From: an uncultured bacterium
Lineage (GTDB): Bacteria > Bacillota > Bacilli > Lactobacillales > Lactobacillaceae
Direction of reading: 5' to 3'
Assembly: GCA_905214545.1 (NCBI GenBank)
Contig: CAJMMO010000001.1
Location: 385,235 to 449,234 of the forward strand
Length of the DNA: 64,000 bases
Below, in pieces: positions 33,076-41,805 of this stretch. Position 1 is the first letter of the stretch. The number at the start of each line of letters is the position of its first letter. Under the pieces are notes generated by a model. The model worked only from the letters and a program-made list of their open reading frames with translations, did not search any database and was not told the DNA's origin. The position numbers and the translations under genes were made by a program.

Positions 33076-33926
33076 TATTTAGCGACCTTTCTTTCAATGA
33101 CGGTGACAACAGACGGATCATTGAGTTCGCCAGCAGGCTTGATTTGCACCAGGTCTGACAGACCAAAGCTGTCCTTGGTCGTCTTCAAGACCGTGCCGAC
33201 CAGCAAGCCCTTCGGCGAGTTGCCGCCCAGGCCGCTGGTGTAAACACGGGCACCCTTTTTCAACTTGTTAGTCTCGGATGCTTGGGTGAAGGCTAAGGTG
33301 TCACGGCCGGCCACGGTGATAATCCCGTGCACCATCTTGCCGTTGGCGCCGCGGGCCTGCACTGAAAAGCGGTTGGCCTGCTTGTCACTGGTAGTAATCA
33401 ATTCAACCTTCGAAGTCGTCTGGTCTGCTTCCAAAACGCGGCCGATCAAGCCGCCGCCAGACATCACGGCCATGTTCTTGCGCACGCCGGCGCTGCGGCC
33501 GCGGTTGATGGTCAACAGGTCTGACCAGGTATCAGTCGACCGGCTGATGACAGAACCGGGAATGCCAACGTAGTCGGTCAGCGTGTCTTGCAGCTTCAAG
33601 GCGCGCTTCAGCTGGGCGTTTTCAGCACTCAGGCTGCTGTTGCGGGCCTTGGTTTGAGCCAAGTCGGCCACTTGTTTTTTCAAGTGGTCGTTTTCTTCTT
33701 GCGCCTGTAAGACGTCGTGCACGCTGTTGGTCCCTGAACTGATCAAAGACAGCGGCCAATCCAGCAAACGCCCGCTGGCGGCCAGGGTTTCGTTGCCCAC
33801 CTTTTGGACCAGCCAAGGGGTCTGCCGATTATTCCGCACTCTGACGGAGACCGTCAAGGTGCCCAAAACAAGAATTAAGATCAGAAGAGAAACCAGAATA
33901 GACTTGTTTTGAAAGAATTTCTTCAT
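33075..33926 (-). CDS. mreC: Rod-shape protein MreC
   Basis: A 283-aa bitopic protein: short cytoplasmic head, one membrane helix (ILVSLLILILVLGTLTVSV), a coiled coil (EENDHLKKQVADLAQTKARN) and the extracellular beta-barrel part with GLIGRVLEADQTTSKVELIT. It links MreB to the PBPs and RodA. A hairpin terminator lies between mreB and mreC, so expression may depend on read-through. Confidence 0.95.
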   Translation of the reverse strand: MKKFFQNKSILVSLLILILVLGTLTVSVRVRNNRQTPWLVQKVGNETLAASGRLLDWPLSLISSGTNSVHDVLQAQEENDHLKKQVADLAQTKARNSSLSAENAQLKRALKLQDTLTDYVGIPGSVISRSTDTWSDLLTINRGRSAGVRKNMAVMSGGGLIGRVLEADQTTSKVELITTSDKQANRFSVQARGANGKMVHGIITVAGRDTLAFTQASETNKLKKGARVYTSGLGGNSPKGLLVGTVLKTTKDSFGLSDLVQIKPAGELNDPSVVTVIERKVAK

Positions 33927-33943
33927 AGTGCCCTTCCATGAAA

Positions 33944-33974
33944 CAAAAATAAAGGCCGGCTCCAGGGCCGGCCT
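33944..33974 (-). terminator. Intercistronic terminator mreB/mreC
   Basis: AGGCCGGC and GCCGGCCT pair around CCTGGA, followed by TTATTTTT on the minus strand. Likely sets MreB in excess over MreC and MreD. Confidence 0.8.
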
Positions 33975-33981
33975 GATCTAA

Positions 33982-34983
33982 TTAGCGCTTTTTACGCATA
34001 ACCTCAATGTTCTTTAGTGACTCACCGGTACCGATAGCTACACAATCAAGCGGATCCTGCGCAATAAAGACTGGAACTTTCGTGGCGTCTGAAATGACGT
34101 CAGGCAGGTTCTTGAGCAATGCGCCGCCGCCAGTCAAAACGATCCCGTGGTCGATCACGTCAGCAGCAATTTCCGGCGAGGTCTCTTCCAAGGTTTCCTT
34201 GATAGCCACGATGATGTCATCAACGACTTCTTGGATGGCCTTGGCAACTGCTACGGCGTCAACGTCAATTGACTTCGGCAGACCGGTAACCAGGTCACGG
34301 CCTCTGATGTTCATTGATTCGATGTCCTGAGCCTTTTCAACTGAGGCAGAACCGATTTGAATCTTGATGTCTTCGGCAGTTCTTTCACCGATCAGCAGGT
34401 TGAAGTTTTGGTGAATGTAGCTGGCAATTGCGCTGTTGAAGCGGTCGCCGGCGCTGCGGGTCGAACGTGATGAAACGATGCCGCCTAAAGAAATAGTGGC
34501 TACGTCGGTCGTACCGCCACCGATATCAACAACCATTGAACCAGTTGGATCCATGACAGGCAAACCGGCACCGATTGCGGCTGCAAACGGTTCTTCGATT
34601 ACGTAAGCTTCACGGGCGCCAGCAACTCTGGAGGCGTCGATGACAGCTCTTTTTTCAACTTCAGTTACGCCAGATGGCACTGAAATCATGGCTGCCGGCT
34701 TTGAGTTGCCAGCGGTCTTTTCGATGAAGTACTTCAGCATTGCAGCGGTAGTGTCATAGTCTGCAATAACCCCGTCCTTCATTGGTCTGATAGCTACGAT
34801 CGAACCAGGCGTACGGCCGATCATTTCCTTGGCTTCAGAACCAACGGCAATTACTTCATTAGTTTTAGTATTCTTGGCCACCACGGAAGGCTCGCGCAAA
34901 ACGATGCCCTTTCCTTCCATGTAGACCAGGGTATTAGCGGTACCTAAGTCGATACCTATATTTTTACTACCAAATCCAAACAC
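33982..34983 (-). CDS. mreB: Rod-shape actin homologue MreB
   Basis: Filament-forming ATPase that steers sidewall synthesis. Motifs: NIGIDLGTANTLVY, MVVDIGGGTTDVATI and GIVLTGGGALLKNLP. The reading could start at 35007, but GTG 34983 lies seven bases after AAGGAG and gives FGFGSKNIGIDLGT, the normal MreB start (333 aa). A second actin homologue, mbl, is at 49236. Confidence 0.97.
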   Translation of the reverse strand: MFGFGSKNIGIDLGTANTLVYMEGKGIVLREPSVVAKNTKTNEVIAVGSEAKEMIGRTPGSIVAIRPMKDGVIADYDTTAAMLKYFIEKTAGNSKPAAMISVPSGVTEVEKRAVIDASRVAGAREAYVIEEPFAAAIGAGLPVMDPTGSMVVDIGGGTTDVATISLGGIVSSRSTRSAGDRFNSAIASYIHQNFNLLIGERTAEDIKIQIGSASVEKAQDIESMNIRGRDLVTGLPKSIDVDAVAVAKAIQEVVDDIIVAIKETLEETSPEIAADVIDHGIVLTGGGALLKNLPDVISDATKVPVFIAQDPLDCVAIGTGESLKNIEVMRKKR

Positions 34984-35030
34984 GAAAATTCTCCTTAAAT
35001 TCGTCACTAAAGTCTTGTTTATTATATAGC

Positions 35031-35036
35031 AACGTT
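35031..35036 (-). promoter_or_regulatory. Probable -10 of mreB
   Basis: TATAAT on the minus strand 48 bases before the GTG start; the -35 is poor. Confidence 0.45.
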
Positions 35037-35074
35037 CTGGCCATTACCAGCGGGGGCAGGAGAATTAAACTTTC

Positions 35075-35695
35075 TTAAAAAAATTCCAGTTCGCGAAAAC
35101 TGAGATATTCCTTCTCATTCACGATGAAGTGGTCTAAAAAACGGATGTTCATCAAGTCGGCGAGTTTGTTCAGCTTGCGGGAAAAAGAAAGATCCTGCTC
35201 CGAAGGCGTCAGCCTGCCGCTGGGATGGTTGTGGGCCATGATAAAGCCGGCCGCGTTGTAGTAGACCGCCCAGCGGAAAATGTCGCGCGGGTGGGCCGTC
35301 GTCTTGTCGAGCGTGCCGACAAAAATCGTCTTTTGGGCGATGACGTGGTTGCGGCTGTCCAAGTAGACTGCGACTAAGCGCTCCTGGTCATAGCTGCCCA
35401 GCTGGTCGGACAGGTAAAAGCCAGTCTGGCTGGACGAGGTAAACTCCTGCAGGCTCCGGAAGCGCAACTGCTTCACGCGCAAAGCCAGGTCATCCCACAG
35501 CAAAGACAGCTTGGTCGGACAGTCCGGCCCCGCAGTGTAGGCCTGCAGGTCCTTGAGGCTGCCGATGCCCAGCTGGTCCAGCCGGTCAAAAAAGGCCGCG
35601 CTGCTGTCGACGCCGTGCTCGTTTAAATAGTCTGCCAGCTCGGCCAGCAGCTGAATGTCATTTTTCAATAGATAGTGGTTTTGGGCAAGTTCCAT
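35075..35695 (-). CDS. radC: RadC/JAB-domain protein
   Basis: A 206-aa protein with an N-terminal helix-hairpin-helix-like stretch and a C-terminal RadC JAMM metalloprotease-like domain, HNHPSGRLTPSEQD (H-x-H-P-S-G...S..D). Despite the name, a repair role is not established. ATG 35695 follows AGAGGAG; a longer reading from 35779 overlaps the HAD gene. It precedes mreBCD, a common neighbourhood in Firmicutes. Confidence 0.92.
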   Translation of the reverse strand: MELAQNHYLLKNDIQLLAELADYLNEHGVDSSAAFFDRLDQLGIGSLKDLQAYTAGPDCPTKLSLLWDDLALRVKQLRFRSLQEFTSSSQTGFYLSDQLGSYDQERLVAVYLDSRNHVIAQKTIFVGTLDKTTAHPRDIFRWAVYYNAAGFIMAHNHPSGRLTPSEQDLSFSRKLNKLADLMNIRFLDHFIVNEKEYLSFRELEFF

Positions 35696-35735
35696 AATGA
35701 TGCTCCTCTCACCACTAACTACGTTAAAAGGACGG

Positions 35736-36419
35736 CTATTTTTCTGCCAGATCCAGGAAATCGTTAAAACTGCCGACAATCAAGCTGGCTCTTTGCCGGT
35801 CGAGGTCGGTCGGCTGCTTCAAGCACGGGATCATGACGCTGCGCAAGCCGGCATCGGCCGCTGCGGCAATCCCGTTGCCGGAGTCTTCAAACACCAAGAG
35901 CTGGTCGTCAGGCAAGCCGCTTTTTTCAGCAGCTAGCCGGTAAATGTCGCCGTTAGGCTTCGGGCGGACGTTTTGCCCTTCCAAGTCGACGTCGCTCAAG
36001 GTGAAGTCAAAGTAGTGCTCGGTGTGGGTGATGGCCAGGTTGTGCTTGATGACCCGGGCGTAGTTGCTGGACGCAATCCCCATCTTCAGGCCCCAGTCTT
36101 TGAACTGGTCCAAAGCACGCGCGACGCCCGGCATCAGTCTGACGCGGCCTTCTTCAGCCCACTGCCAAACCAAGTCGTCGGTTCTTTTAATAAAAATGTC
36201 GCGGGCCTCGGTCGTCTCAAAGTATTTTTCAAAAAAGGCTTGGGACTGGGCCACGGAAGCGCCGTTTAATTGCAGGTAGGCGTCGTCTGGCAGGCCAATG
36301 CCCTCTTCGTGGGCCGCCTGGATGTTGGCTTCGTAGTAAAGCCGCTCCGTATTGACCAGCAAGCCGTCCATGTCAAAAATAATGCCGTTGATTGTTCCAG
36401 TTAAACCTTTAACTTTCAT
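35736..36419 (-). CDS. HAD-superfamily hydrolase, beta-phosphoglucomutase-like
   Basis: A 227-aa haloacid-dehalogenase enzyme with a helical cap. Motif I is IIFDMDGLLVNTE, motif II is GIASSN, motif III is RPKPNGDIY and motif IV is FEDSGNGIAAA. Likely a sugar-phosphate or nucleotide phosphatase, or a mutase; the substrate cannot be read. Its ATG overlaps the folC stop by 4 nt (ATGA). Confidence 0.92.
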   Translation of the reverse strand: MKVKGLTGTINGIIFDMDGLLVNTERLYYEANIQAAHEEGIGLPDDAYLQLNGASVAQSQAFFEKYFETTEARDIFIKRTDDLVWQWAEEGRVRLMPGVARALDQFKDWGLKMGIASSNYARVIKHNLAITHTEHYFDFTLSDVDLEGQNVRPKPNGDIYRLAAEKSGLPDDQLLVFEDSGNGIAAAADAGLRSVMIPCLKQPTDLDRQRASLIVGSFNDFLDLAEK

Positions 36420-37681
36420 GGTTCCCCCTTCAATCTATTCAAAAATGCACCAACCAGGTAAAACGAACCTGTCACCAATATGATATCATGCACGCCCGCT
36501 TTTTTTACCAGCCGCTGGTAGCCTTGCCAAAAGTCGGGCTCATACGGCAAGTCCTGGTATTTAGCAGGAAAGTCGACTTTTTTGGCGACGCGCGGGTAAG
36601 CCAGCGTCGTCAGCGTGATTTTTTCTTCATTAAAAAGGTCTAAGACCTGGCGCAAGTCCTTGTCCTTCATCATGGTGAGCAAGACGTAGACCTGCCCGCC
36701 CAGCTGCTTTTGCTTGTTTCGGACCACTTGCAGCAAGTTGCGCATGGCCTGCTGGTTGTGGGCGCCGTCGGCGATGACTAGCGGCGCGCGGTTTACGACC
36801 TGTACGCGGCCCGGGATGCGCGTTTCATCAATTGCCCGCTCAACGCCCGGCTTGCTAAGTCCTAAGCCCAGCTGGTTAAACGCGGTCACCGCGACTGCGA
36901 TGTCGTAGCCTTCTGCCAGCGGCCGGTCTGCAAAACTGTAGTCCTGCCCTTCTTTTTGGTAGACCAGCTGCTCTTTTTCTTTTTTAATGGAAAAATCGCG
37001 GCCTAAAAGCAGCACCGGGCTGTCTTCGCGCTCAGCCTTTTTCAAAAAAATACTCAGCACGCTGTTTGGAATATTGCCTAAGACAACCGGGCGCCCGTGT
37101 TTAATGATGCCGCTTTTTTCTTGGGCGATGTCTGCCAGGTGCGGCCCCAGCAGCTGTTCGTGGTCGAGCCCGACGGTAGTGATGCAGCTGACGGCCGGCG
37201 TGATTACGTTTGTTGAATCATGGGTGCCGCCGATGCCGACCTCGATGACGGCATAGCTGCAGCCGGCTTTTTTAAAGGCCCAAAAAGCGGCGGCCGTTTC
37301 AAACTCGAAGATCGTGACTGAAAATGCAGGATCTTCTTTTTTAATGGCCTCTAAAGCATCCCTCACCGCAGAAAAGGCGGCCAGCAGCCCGGCGTCTGAG
37401 ATGTTGCCGCCGGCAATTTGGATGCGTTCGTTAAACTGCTCGACATACGGGGACACAAAAAGGCCGGTTTTTTGACCGGCCTCTTCCAGTAGAGCACGCA
37501 AGTAATAGCAGGTTGAGCCCTTGCCATTAGTGCCCGTGACGTGGAGCAGCTGCAGGCTGTCTTGCGGGTCTCCCAGCTCGCGCAGCAGGCGCTTGATATA
37601 AGTCAAGTCGCCGCGCGGGTGGAAGTGCTGCAAGCCGTAGAGGTAAGTCAGAGCCTCTTTTTTACTTGTAAACTTGCTCAC
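36416..37681 (-). CDS. folC: Folylpolyglutamate synthase
   Basis: Adds glutamates to folate using ATP, a Mur-ligase relative. It shows HVTGTNGKGSTCYYLRALL (P-loop), GIGGTHDSTNVI, TTVGLDHEQLLG, and ADGAHNQQAM before the C-terminal domain. 421 aa. It starts with GTG 37681, two bases after the valS stop, the valS-folC order common in Firmicutes. Confidence 0.95.
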   Translation of the reverse strand: MSKFTSKKEALTYLYGLQHFHPRGDLTYIKRLLRELGDPQDSLQLLHVTGTNGKGSTCYYLRALLEEAGQKTGLFVSPYVEQFNERIQIAGGNISDAGLLAAFSAVRDALEAIKKEDPAFSVTIFEFETAAAFWAFKKAGCSYAVIEVGIGGTHDSTNVITPAVSCITTVGLDHEQLLGPHLADIAQEKSGIIKHGRPVVLGNIPNSVLSIFLKKAEREDSPVLLLGRDFSIKKEKEQLVYQKEGQDYSFADRPLAEGYDIAVAVTAFNQLGLGLSKPGVERAIDETRIPGRVQVVNRAPLVIADGAHNQQAMRNLLQVVRNKQKQLGGQVYVLLTMMKDKDLRQVLDLFNEEKITLTTLAYPRVAKKVDFPAKYQDLPYEPDFWQGYQRLVKKAGVHDIILVTGSFYLVGAFLNRLKGEP

Positions 37682-37683
37682 TG

Positions 37684-40323
37684 TTATTTACTTTCTTTCA
37701 ATTCTTGGATGCGTTCGCGCACGCCGGCCAGCTGGCTTTCGTAGTCAGCCTTCTTAGCCTTTTCCTTGTCGACAACGGCAGCAGGTGCGTGGGCAACGAA
37801 GCCTTGGTTGGCCAGCTTCTTTTCGCTGCGCGCAACTTCTTGTTCCAGACGCTCTTCTTCCTTGGCCATTCTTGCCAGCTCTTCGTCGATGTTGACCAGT
37901 TCGGTCAAAGGTACAAAGACTTGGGCACCCGGCACAACCGCGGTCTTAGCAAGTTTTGGCGCGTCAACGCTACCGGCCACAACCAGTTTCTTCGGGTGCA
38001 GGAAGTTTTCAACGTAGTCGGCGTTGTCCGTCAGGATGTGCTTGTCTTTTTCGTCATCCAGCTGAACCAGGATGTCGATCTTAGAAGACAGCGGTGCGTT
38101 GACTTCCATGCGGATGTTGCGGACAGCCTTGATGACTTCGATCAGGAAGGCCATGTCGCTGTCGGCTTGCTTGTTTTCGAACTCCTTGTGGGTCGTCGGG
38201 TAAGAAGCGATCATGATGCTCTTGCCTTCGTGCGGCATGGACAGCCACAGCTTTTCGGTGACAAACGGCATGATCGGGTGCAGCAGGCGCAAGGTCTGGT
38301 CCAAAATCCAAGTCAGATTTTGCTGCTTTCTGGCCTTCAATTCCTCGTCGCTGCCGTTTAAGACAACCTTGGAAATTTCGATGTACCAGTCGCAGAAGTC
38401 GTTCCAGATGAAGTTGTAGAGCTCACGGCCGGCTTCGCCAAACTTATATTCGTCAAACAGGCGGGTTACTTCGCCGACCACGTGGTTCAGACGGTCAAAG
38501 ATCCAGCTGTCGGCCAGGTCGAACTTAGAAGCATCCGGCATCGTTGCAGACTGGGCGTCTTCCGGCAGGTTCATAATGACAAAGCGGGAAGCGTTCCAAA
38601 TCTTGTTGATGAAGTTCCAGGCTGCGGCCAGCTTCTTTGGATCGTAACGAGTGTCTTGGCCAGGCGCAGTCCCGTTCAAAAGGAACCAGCGCAAGGCGTC
38701 GGCACCGTACTTGTTGACGACATCCATCGGGTCGACCCCGTTGCCTAAAGACTTGGACATCTTTCTGCCCTGCTCGTCGCGCATCAAACCGTGGAGCACG
38801 ACGTCTTTAAACGGACGCTCGCCGGTAAAGTGCAGGCTTTGGAAGATCATTCTGGAAACCCAGAAGAATATGATGTCGTAGCCGGTAACTAAGGCGTTGG
38901 TTGGGAAGTAGCGCTTGAAGTCGGCGGCATCTTCGTCAGGCCAGCCCAAGGTTGAAAATGGCCACAGAGCACTTGAGAACCAGGTGTCCAGCACGTCTGG
39001 GTCTTGTTCCCAGTTTTCGGCATCCTTTGGCGCTTCCAGGCCGACGTAGGTTTCGCCGGTTTCCTTGTTGTACCAGGCCGGGATGCGGTGGCCCCACCAC
39101 AGCTGGCGGGAAATTACCCAGTCGTGGACGTTTTCCATCCACTGTTCCAGGGTGTGTTCAAACCGTTCTGGGACGAAGTTGACCTTGCCGGCAGTCTTTT
39201 GGTTTTCCAAAACCTTTTCTGCCAAAGGCTTCATCTTAACGAACCACTGCTTGGACAGGCGCGGTTCAACTTGCACGCCGGAACGCTCGGAGTGGCCGAC
39301 TGAGTGGACGATTGGCTCGACGCTCACAAGGTAGCCGGCTTCGTCCAAGTCGTGGACCAGCTGCTTGCGGCAGTCGAAGCGGTCCATGCCGGCGTACTTG
39401 CCGGCCTCTTCGTTCATCGTGCCGTCGTCGTTCATGACGTTGATCCGCTTCAAGTCGTGGCGGTTGCCGACCAAGAAGTCGTTCGGGTCGTGGGCTGGTG
39501 TAATCTTTACCAGACCGGTCCCAAACTCTGGGTCGACGTGCTGGTCTTCGATGATTGGGATGTGGCGGCCGACCAGCGGCAGGATCAATTCCTTGCCGAC
39601 GATGTCTTTGTAGCGCTTGTCGCCAGGTGCCACAGCGACGGCCGTGTCGCCGAACATGGTTTCCGGCCGGGTCGTAGCGATTTCAACTGAGCCGCTGCCG
39701 TCAGCAAACGGGTAGTTGATGTGGTAGAAGGCGCCCTTGTCGTCTTTGTGGATGACTTCAATGTCTGACAGAGCAGTTTCCAGCTTCGGGTCCCAGTTGA
39801 TGATGTATTCGCCGCGGTAGATCAGGCCTTCGTTGTAAAGCTGGACGAAGACTTTTCTAACGGCCTTGGACAAACCCTTGTCCAGGGTAAAACGCTCGCG
39901 GGAGTAGTCCAGAGACAGGCCCATCTTAGCCCACTGGCCTTTAATGATGTTGGCGTATTCGTCTTTCCAGTCCCAAACCTGCTTTAAGAACTTTTCGCGG
40001 CCCATCTGGTGCCGGTCTAAGCCCTGCTCGCGCAGCCGGGCCTCAACTTTGGCCTGGGTGGCGATGCCGGCGTGGTCCATCCCCGGCAGGTAAAGGGTGT
40101 CATAGCCCTGCATTCTCTTAAATCTGATCAGGGTGTCCTGGATGGCGGTGTCCCAAGCGTGGCCCAGGTGCAGCTTGCCCGTCACGTTAGGCGGCGGAAT
40201 AACAATAGAATACGGGTGGGCCTTTTTATCGCCTGACGGCTTGAAGAGATCTTCATCAAGCCAAGTCTGATATCTGCCCTTTTCAACCTCATTCGGGTTG
40301 TATTTCGGTGCTAAATCAGTCAT
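37684..40323 (-). CDS. valS: Valyl-tRNA synthetase
   Basis: Charges tRNA-Val and edits threonine. The 879 aa have PPPNVTGKLHLGHAW (HIGH as HLGH), the CP1 editing domain, GRKMSKSLGNGVDP (KMSKS), a tRNA-binding helical domain, and a C-terminal coiled coil (EEERLEQEVARSEKKLAN). GGAGG precedes the ATG. Expression is under the T-box just upstream. Confidence 0.98.
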   Translation of the reverse strand: MTDLAPKYNPNEVEKGRYQTWLDEDLFKPSGDKKAHPYSIVIPPPNVTGKLHLGHAWDTAIQDTLIRFKRMQGYDTLYLPGMDHAGIATQAKVEARLREQGLDRHQMGREKFLKQVWDWKDEYANIIKGQWAKMGLSLDYSRERFTLDKGLSKAVRKVFVQLYNEGLIYRGEYIINWDPKLETALSDIEVIHKDDKGAFYHINYPFADGSGSVEIATTRPETMFGDTAVAVAPGDKRYKDIVGKELILPLVGRHIPIIEDQHVDPEFGTGLVKITPAHDPNDFLVGNRHDLKRINVMNDDGTMNEEAGKYAGMDRFDCRKQLVHDLDEAGYLVSVEPIVHSVGHSERSGVQVEPRLSKQWFVKMKPLAEKVLENQKTAGKVNFVPERFEHTLEQWMENVHDWVISRQLWWGHRIPAWYNKETGETYVGLEAPKDAENWEQDPDVLDTWFSSALWPFSTLGWPDEDAADFKRYFPTNALVTGYDIIFFWVSRMIFQSLHFTGERPFKDVVLHGLMRDEQGRKMSKSLGNGVDPMDVVNKYGADALRWFLLNGTAPGQDTRYDPKKLAAAWNFINKIWNASRFVIMNLPEDAQSATMPDASKFDLADSWIFDRLNHVVGEVTRLFDEYKFGEAGRELYNFIWNDFCDWYIEISKVVLNGSDEELKARKQQNLTWILDQTLRLLHPIMPFVTEKLWLSMPHEGKSIMIASYPTTHKEFENKQADSDMAFLIEVIKAVRNIRMEVNAPLSSKIDILVQLDDEKDKHILTDNADYVENFLHPKKLVVAGSVDAPKLAKTAVVPGAQVFVPLTELVNIDEELARMAKEEERLEQEVARSEKKLANQGFVAHAPAAVVDKEKAKKADYESQLAGVRERIQELKESK

Positions 40324-40337
40324 TAAAATCCTCCTAT

Positions 40338-40560
40338 AAAAAAAGTCCTAGACAAATGTCTAGGACGAATGATCGCGGTACCACCTAACTTGAGCAGGCC
40401 AAAAGTCTGCTCACCTCATTGGCAGCGATAACGGAGCAACCGAATTAATCTACTAAAAGTTCAATTAATTTGCAGCCGAGCTACTTATTGCGCTGCCAGC
40501 CTCTCAGCATCATGGCCTTGTCTCTGTTAAGGGCAGCTTTTTCCTCTCGGCTATTGCTTT
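40338..40560 (-). promoter_or_regulatory. T-box riboswitch of valS (specifier GUA)
   Basis: The T-box AGGTGGTACCGCG is at 40374-40386. The terminator is GTCCTAGAC and GTCTAGGAC with T-run (40338-40366). Stem I closes by AGCCGAG (40546-40552) with CTCGGCT (40474-40480). Just inside the 3' arm the specifier loop reads AA-GUA-G (40482-40484), a valine codon followed by a purine. GAGAC and AGAGG elements lie in stem I. Confidence 0.92.
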
Positions 40561-40569
40561 TGCAAAAAA

Positions 40570-40578
40570 ACTATAGCA
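40570..40578 (-). promoter_or_regulatory. Extended -10 promoter of the valS leader
   Basis: Minus-strand ATGCTATAGT: TGC-extended -10 (TATAGT) between the thiI stop and the T-box leader. No good -35. Confidence 0.45.
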
Positions 40579-40585
40579 TTAAATT

Positions 40586-41803
40586 TTAAAGCAGGCTAGT
40601 ATCTTCTGCTTCATCGCTATCTAAGAATTTCTGGCCCGGGTAGATCGGGGTGATCTCGATGCCGGCCAAAGCCCGTTCGATCAGCCCGTCGACGTCGAGC
40701 TGGGCTTCTAATTCGCGTGCTACTTCCAAGCGCGGCTTGGTCTTAGGACGCGGCGGCGCAAAGATGGTGCAGCAGTCTTCAAACGGCTTGATCGACAGCT
40801 CGAAGGTGCCGATCTTTTCGGCCAAAGCAATGATCTCGGTCTTGTCCATCGTGGCCACCGGCCGGATCACCGGCGTCGTCGTCACGTCGTTGATGGCAAC
40901 CATCGACTCCAAAGTCTGGGAAGCCACCTGGCCGACGGATTCGCCGTTGAAGATGGCTAAACCGCCGCGCTTTTTCCGGATGATGTCAGCCAGCCGCAGC
41001 ATGAAGCGGCGCTGGATCGTCATCAAGTAGCCTTCCGGCAGCTTTTCCTTGACCGTTTCCTGGATTTCGGTAAAAGGCACGGCGATGAAATTAATCTTGC
41101 CCGAGTATTGAGCCAAAATCCCGGTCAATTCCTTGGCCTTGGCCAAAGCCTTGCCAGTCGTGTATGGCGGGCTGAAGAAGTGGACGATGTCGACGTCGAC
41201 GCCGCGCTTTAAGGCCAGGTAGGTCGAAACAGGCGAATCGATCCCGCCCGACAGCATCATGACGGCGCGGCCGGCAGTGCCGACCGGCATCCCGCCGGCG
41301 CCCTTGATCGTCAAGTCGGAAATGTAGATCGCGTCTTGGCGCACCTCAATGCGCAAGACCAGGTCCGGGTGCTTCATCTCCGCTTTTAACCCGTTCATGT
41401 TGCTGAACAGGTAGTCGCCGACCAGCTTGTTCAACTGGTTGGTGTCGTATTCAAACTTGTGGTCGCTACGGCGGGTGTTGACCTTAAAAGTCATCCCCGG
41501 CTTGAAGGTTTCCTTCAGCAAGGCCAGCGAGGTTTCTTCGATGGCCTGCAGGGTCTTGGCGGTTCTGACTACCGGCGAGTAGGTTTGAATGCCGAAGACC
41601 TTTTTCAGCTTGGCATCGATCTCGTTGAAGTCGGCGCCGTTTAACACGATGTGCAAGCGGTCGTGCTTGGGGTGGATCTTGACTTCCGGATAGTCGCGCA
41701 GGACCTTTTCAACATTGCCCGCCAGCCGGCCGATAAAGTCGCGGCGGTTTTTTCCTTTCGTGGACAGCTCGCCGTAGCGAACCATCACTTCCGTGTATTT
41801 CAT
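40586..41803 (-). CDS. thiI: tRNA 4-thiouridine synthase ThiI
   Basis: Makes s4U8 in tRNA (and, in some bacteria, thiazole sulfur). Order: ferredoxin-like domain, THUMP domain (about 60-165), then PP-loop MMLSGGIDSPVSTYLAL and the conserved FEDCCTIFAPPRPKTKP. At 405 aa it lacks a C-terminal rhodanese domain, so sulfur must come straight from a desulfurase. It follows such a gene (41806), as in B. subtilis nifZ-thiI. Confidence 0.96.
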   Translation of the reverse strand: MKYTEVMVRYGELSTKGKNRRDFIGRLAGNVEKVLRDYPEVKIHPKHDRLHIVLNGADFNEIDAKLKKVFGIQTYSPVVRTAKTLQAIEETSLALLKETFKPGMTFKVNTRRSDHKFEYDTNQLNKLVGDYLFSNMNGLKAEMKHPDLVLRIEVRQDAIYISDLTIKGAGGMPVGTAGRAVMMLSGGIDSPVSTYLALKRGVDVDIVHFFSPPYTTGKALAKAKELTGILAQYSGKINFIAVPFTEIQETVKEKLPEGYLMTIQRRFMLRLADIIRKKRGGLAIFNGESVGQVASQTLESMVAINDVTTTPVIRPVATMDKTEIIALAEKIGTFELSIKPFEDCCTIFAPPRPKTKPRLEVARELEAQLDVDGLIERALAGIEITPIYPGQKFLDSDEAEDTSLL

Positions 41804-41805
41804 CG

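Noticed and set aside
37705..38361. 218-aa open frame antisense to valS
   Set aside because: Mirror of valS codon bias; no start signals, no family resemblance.
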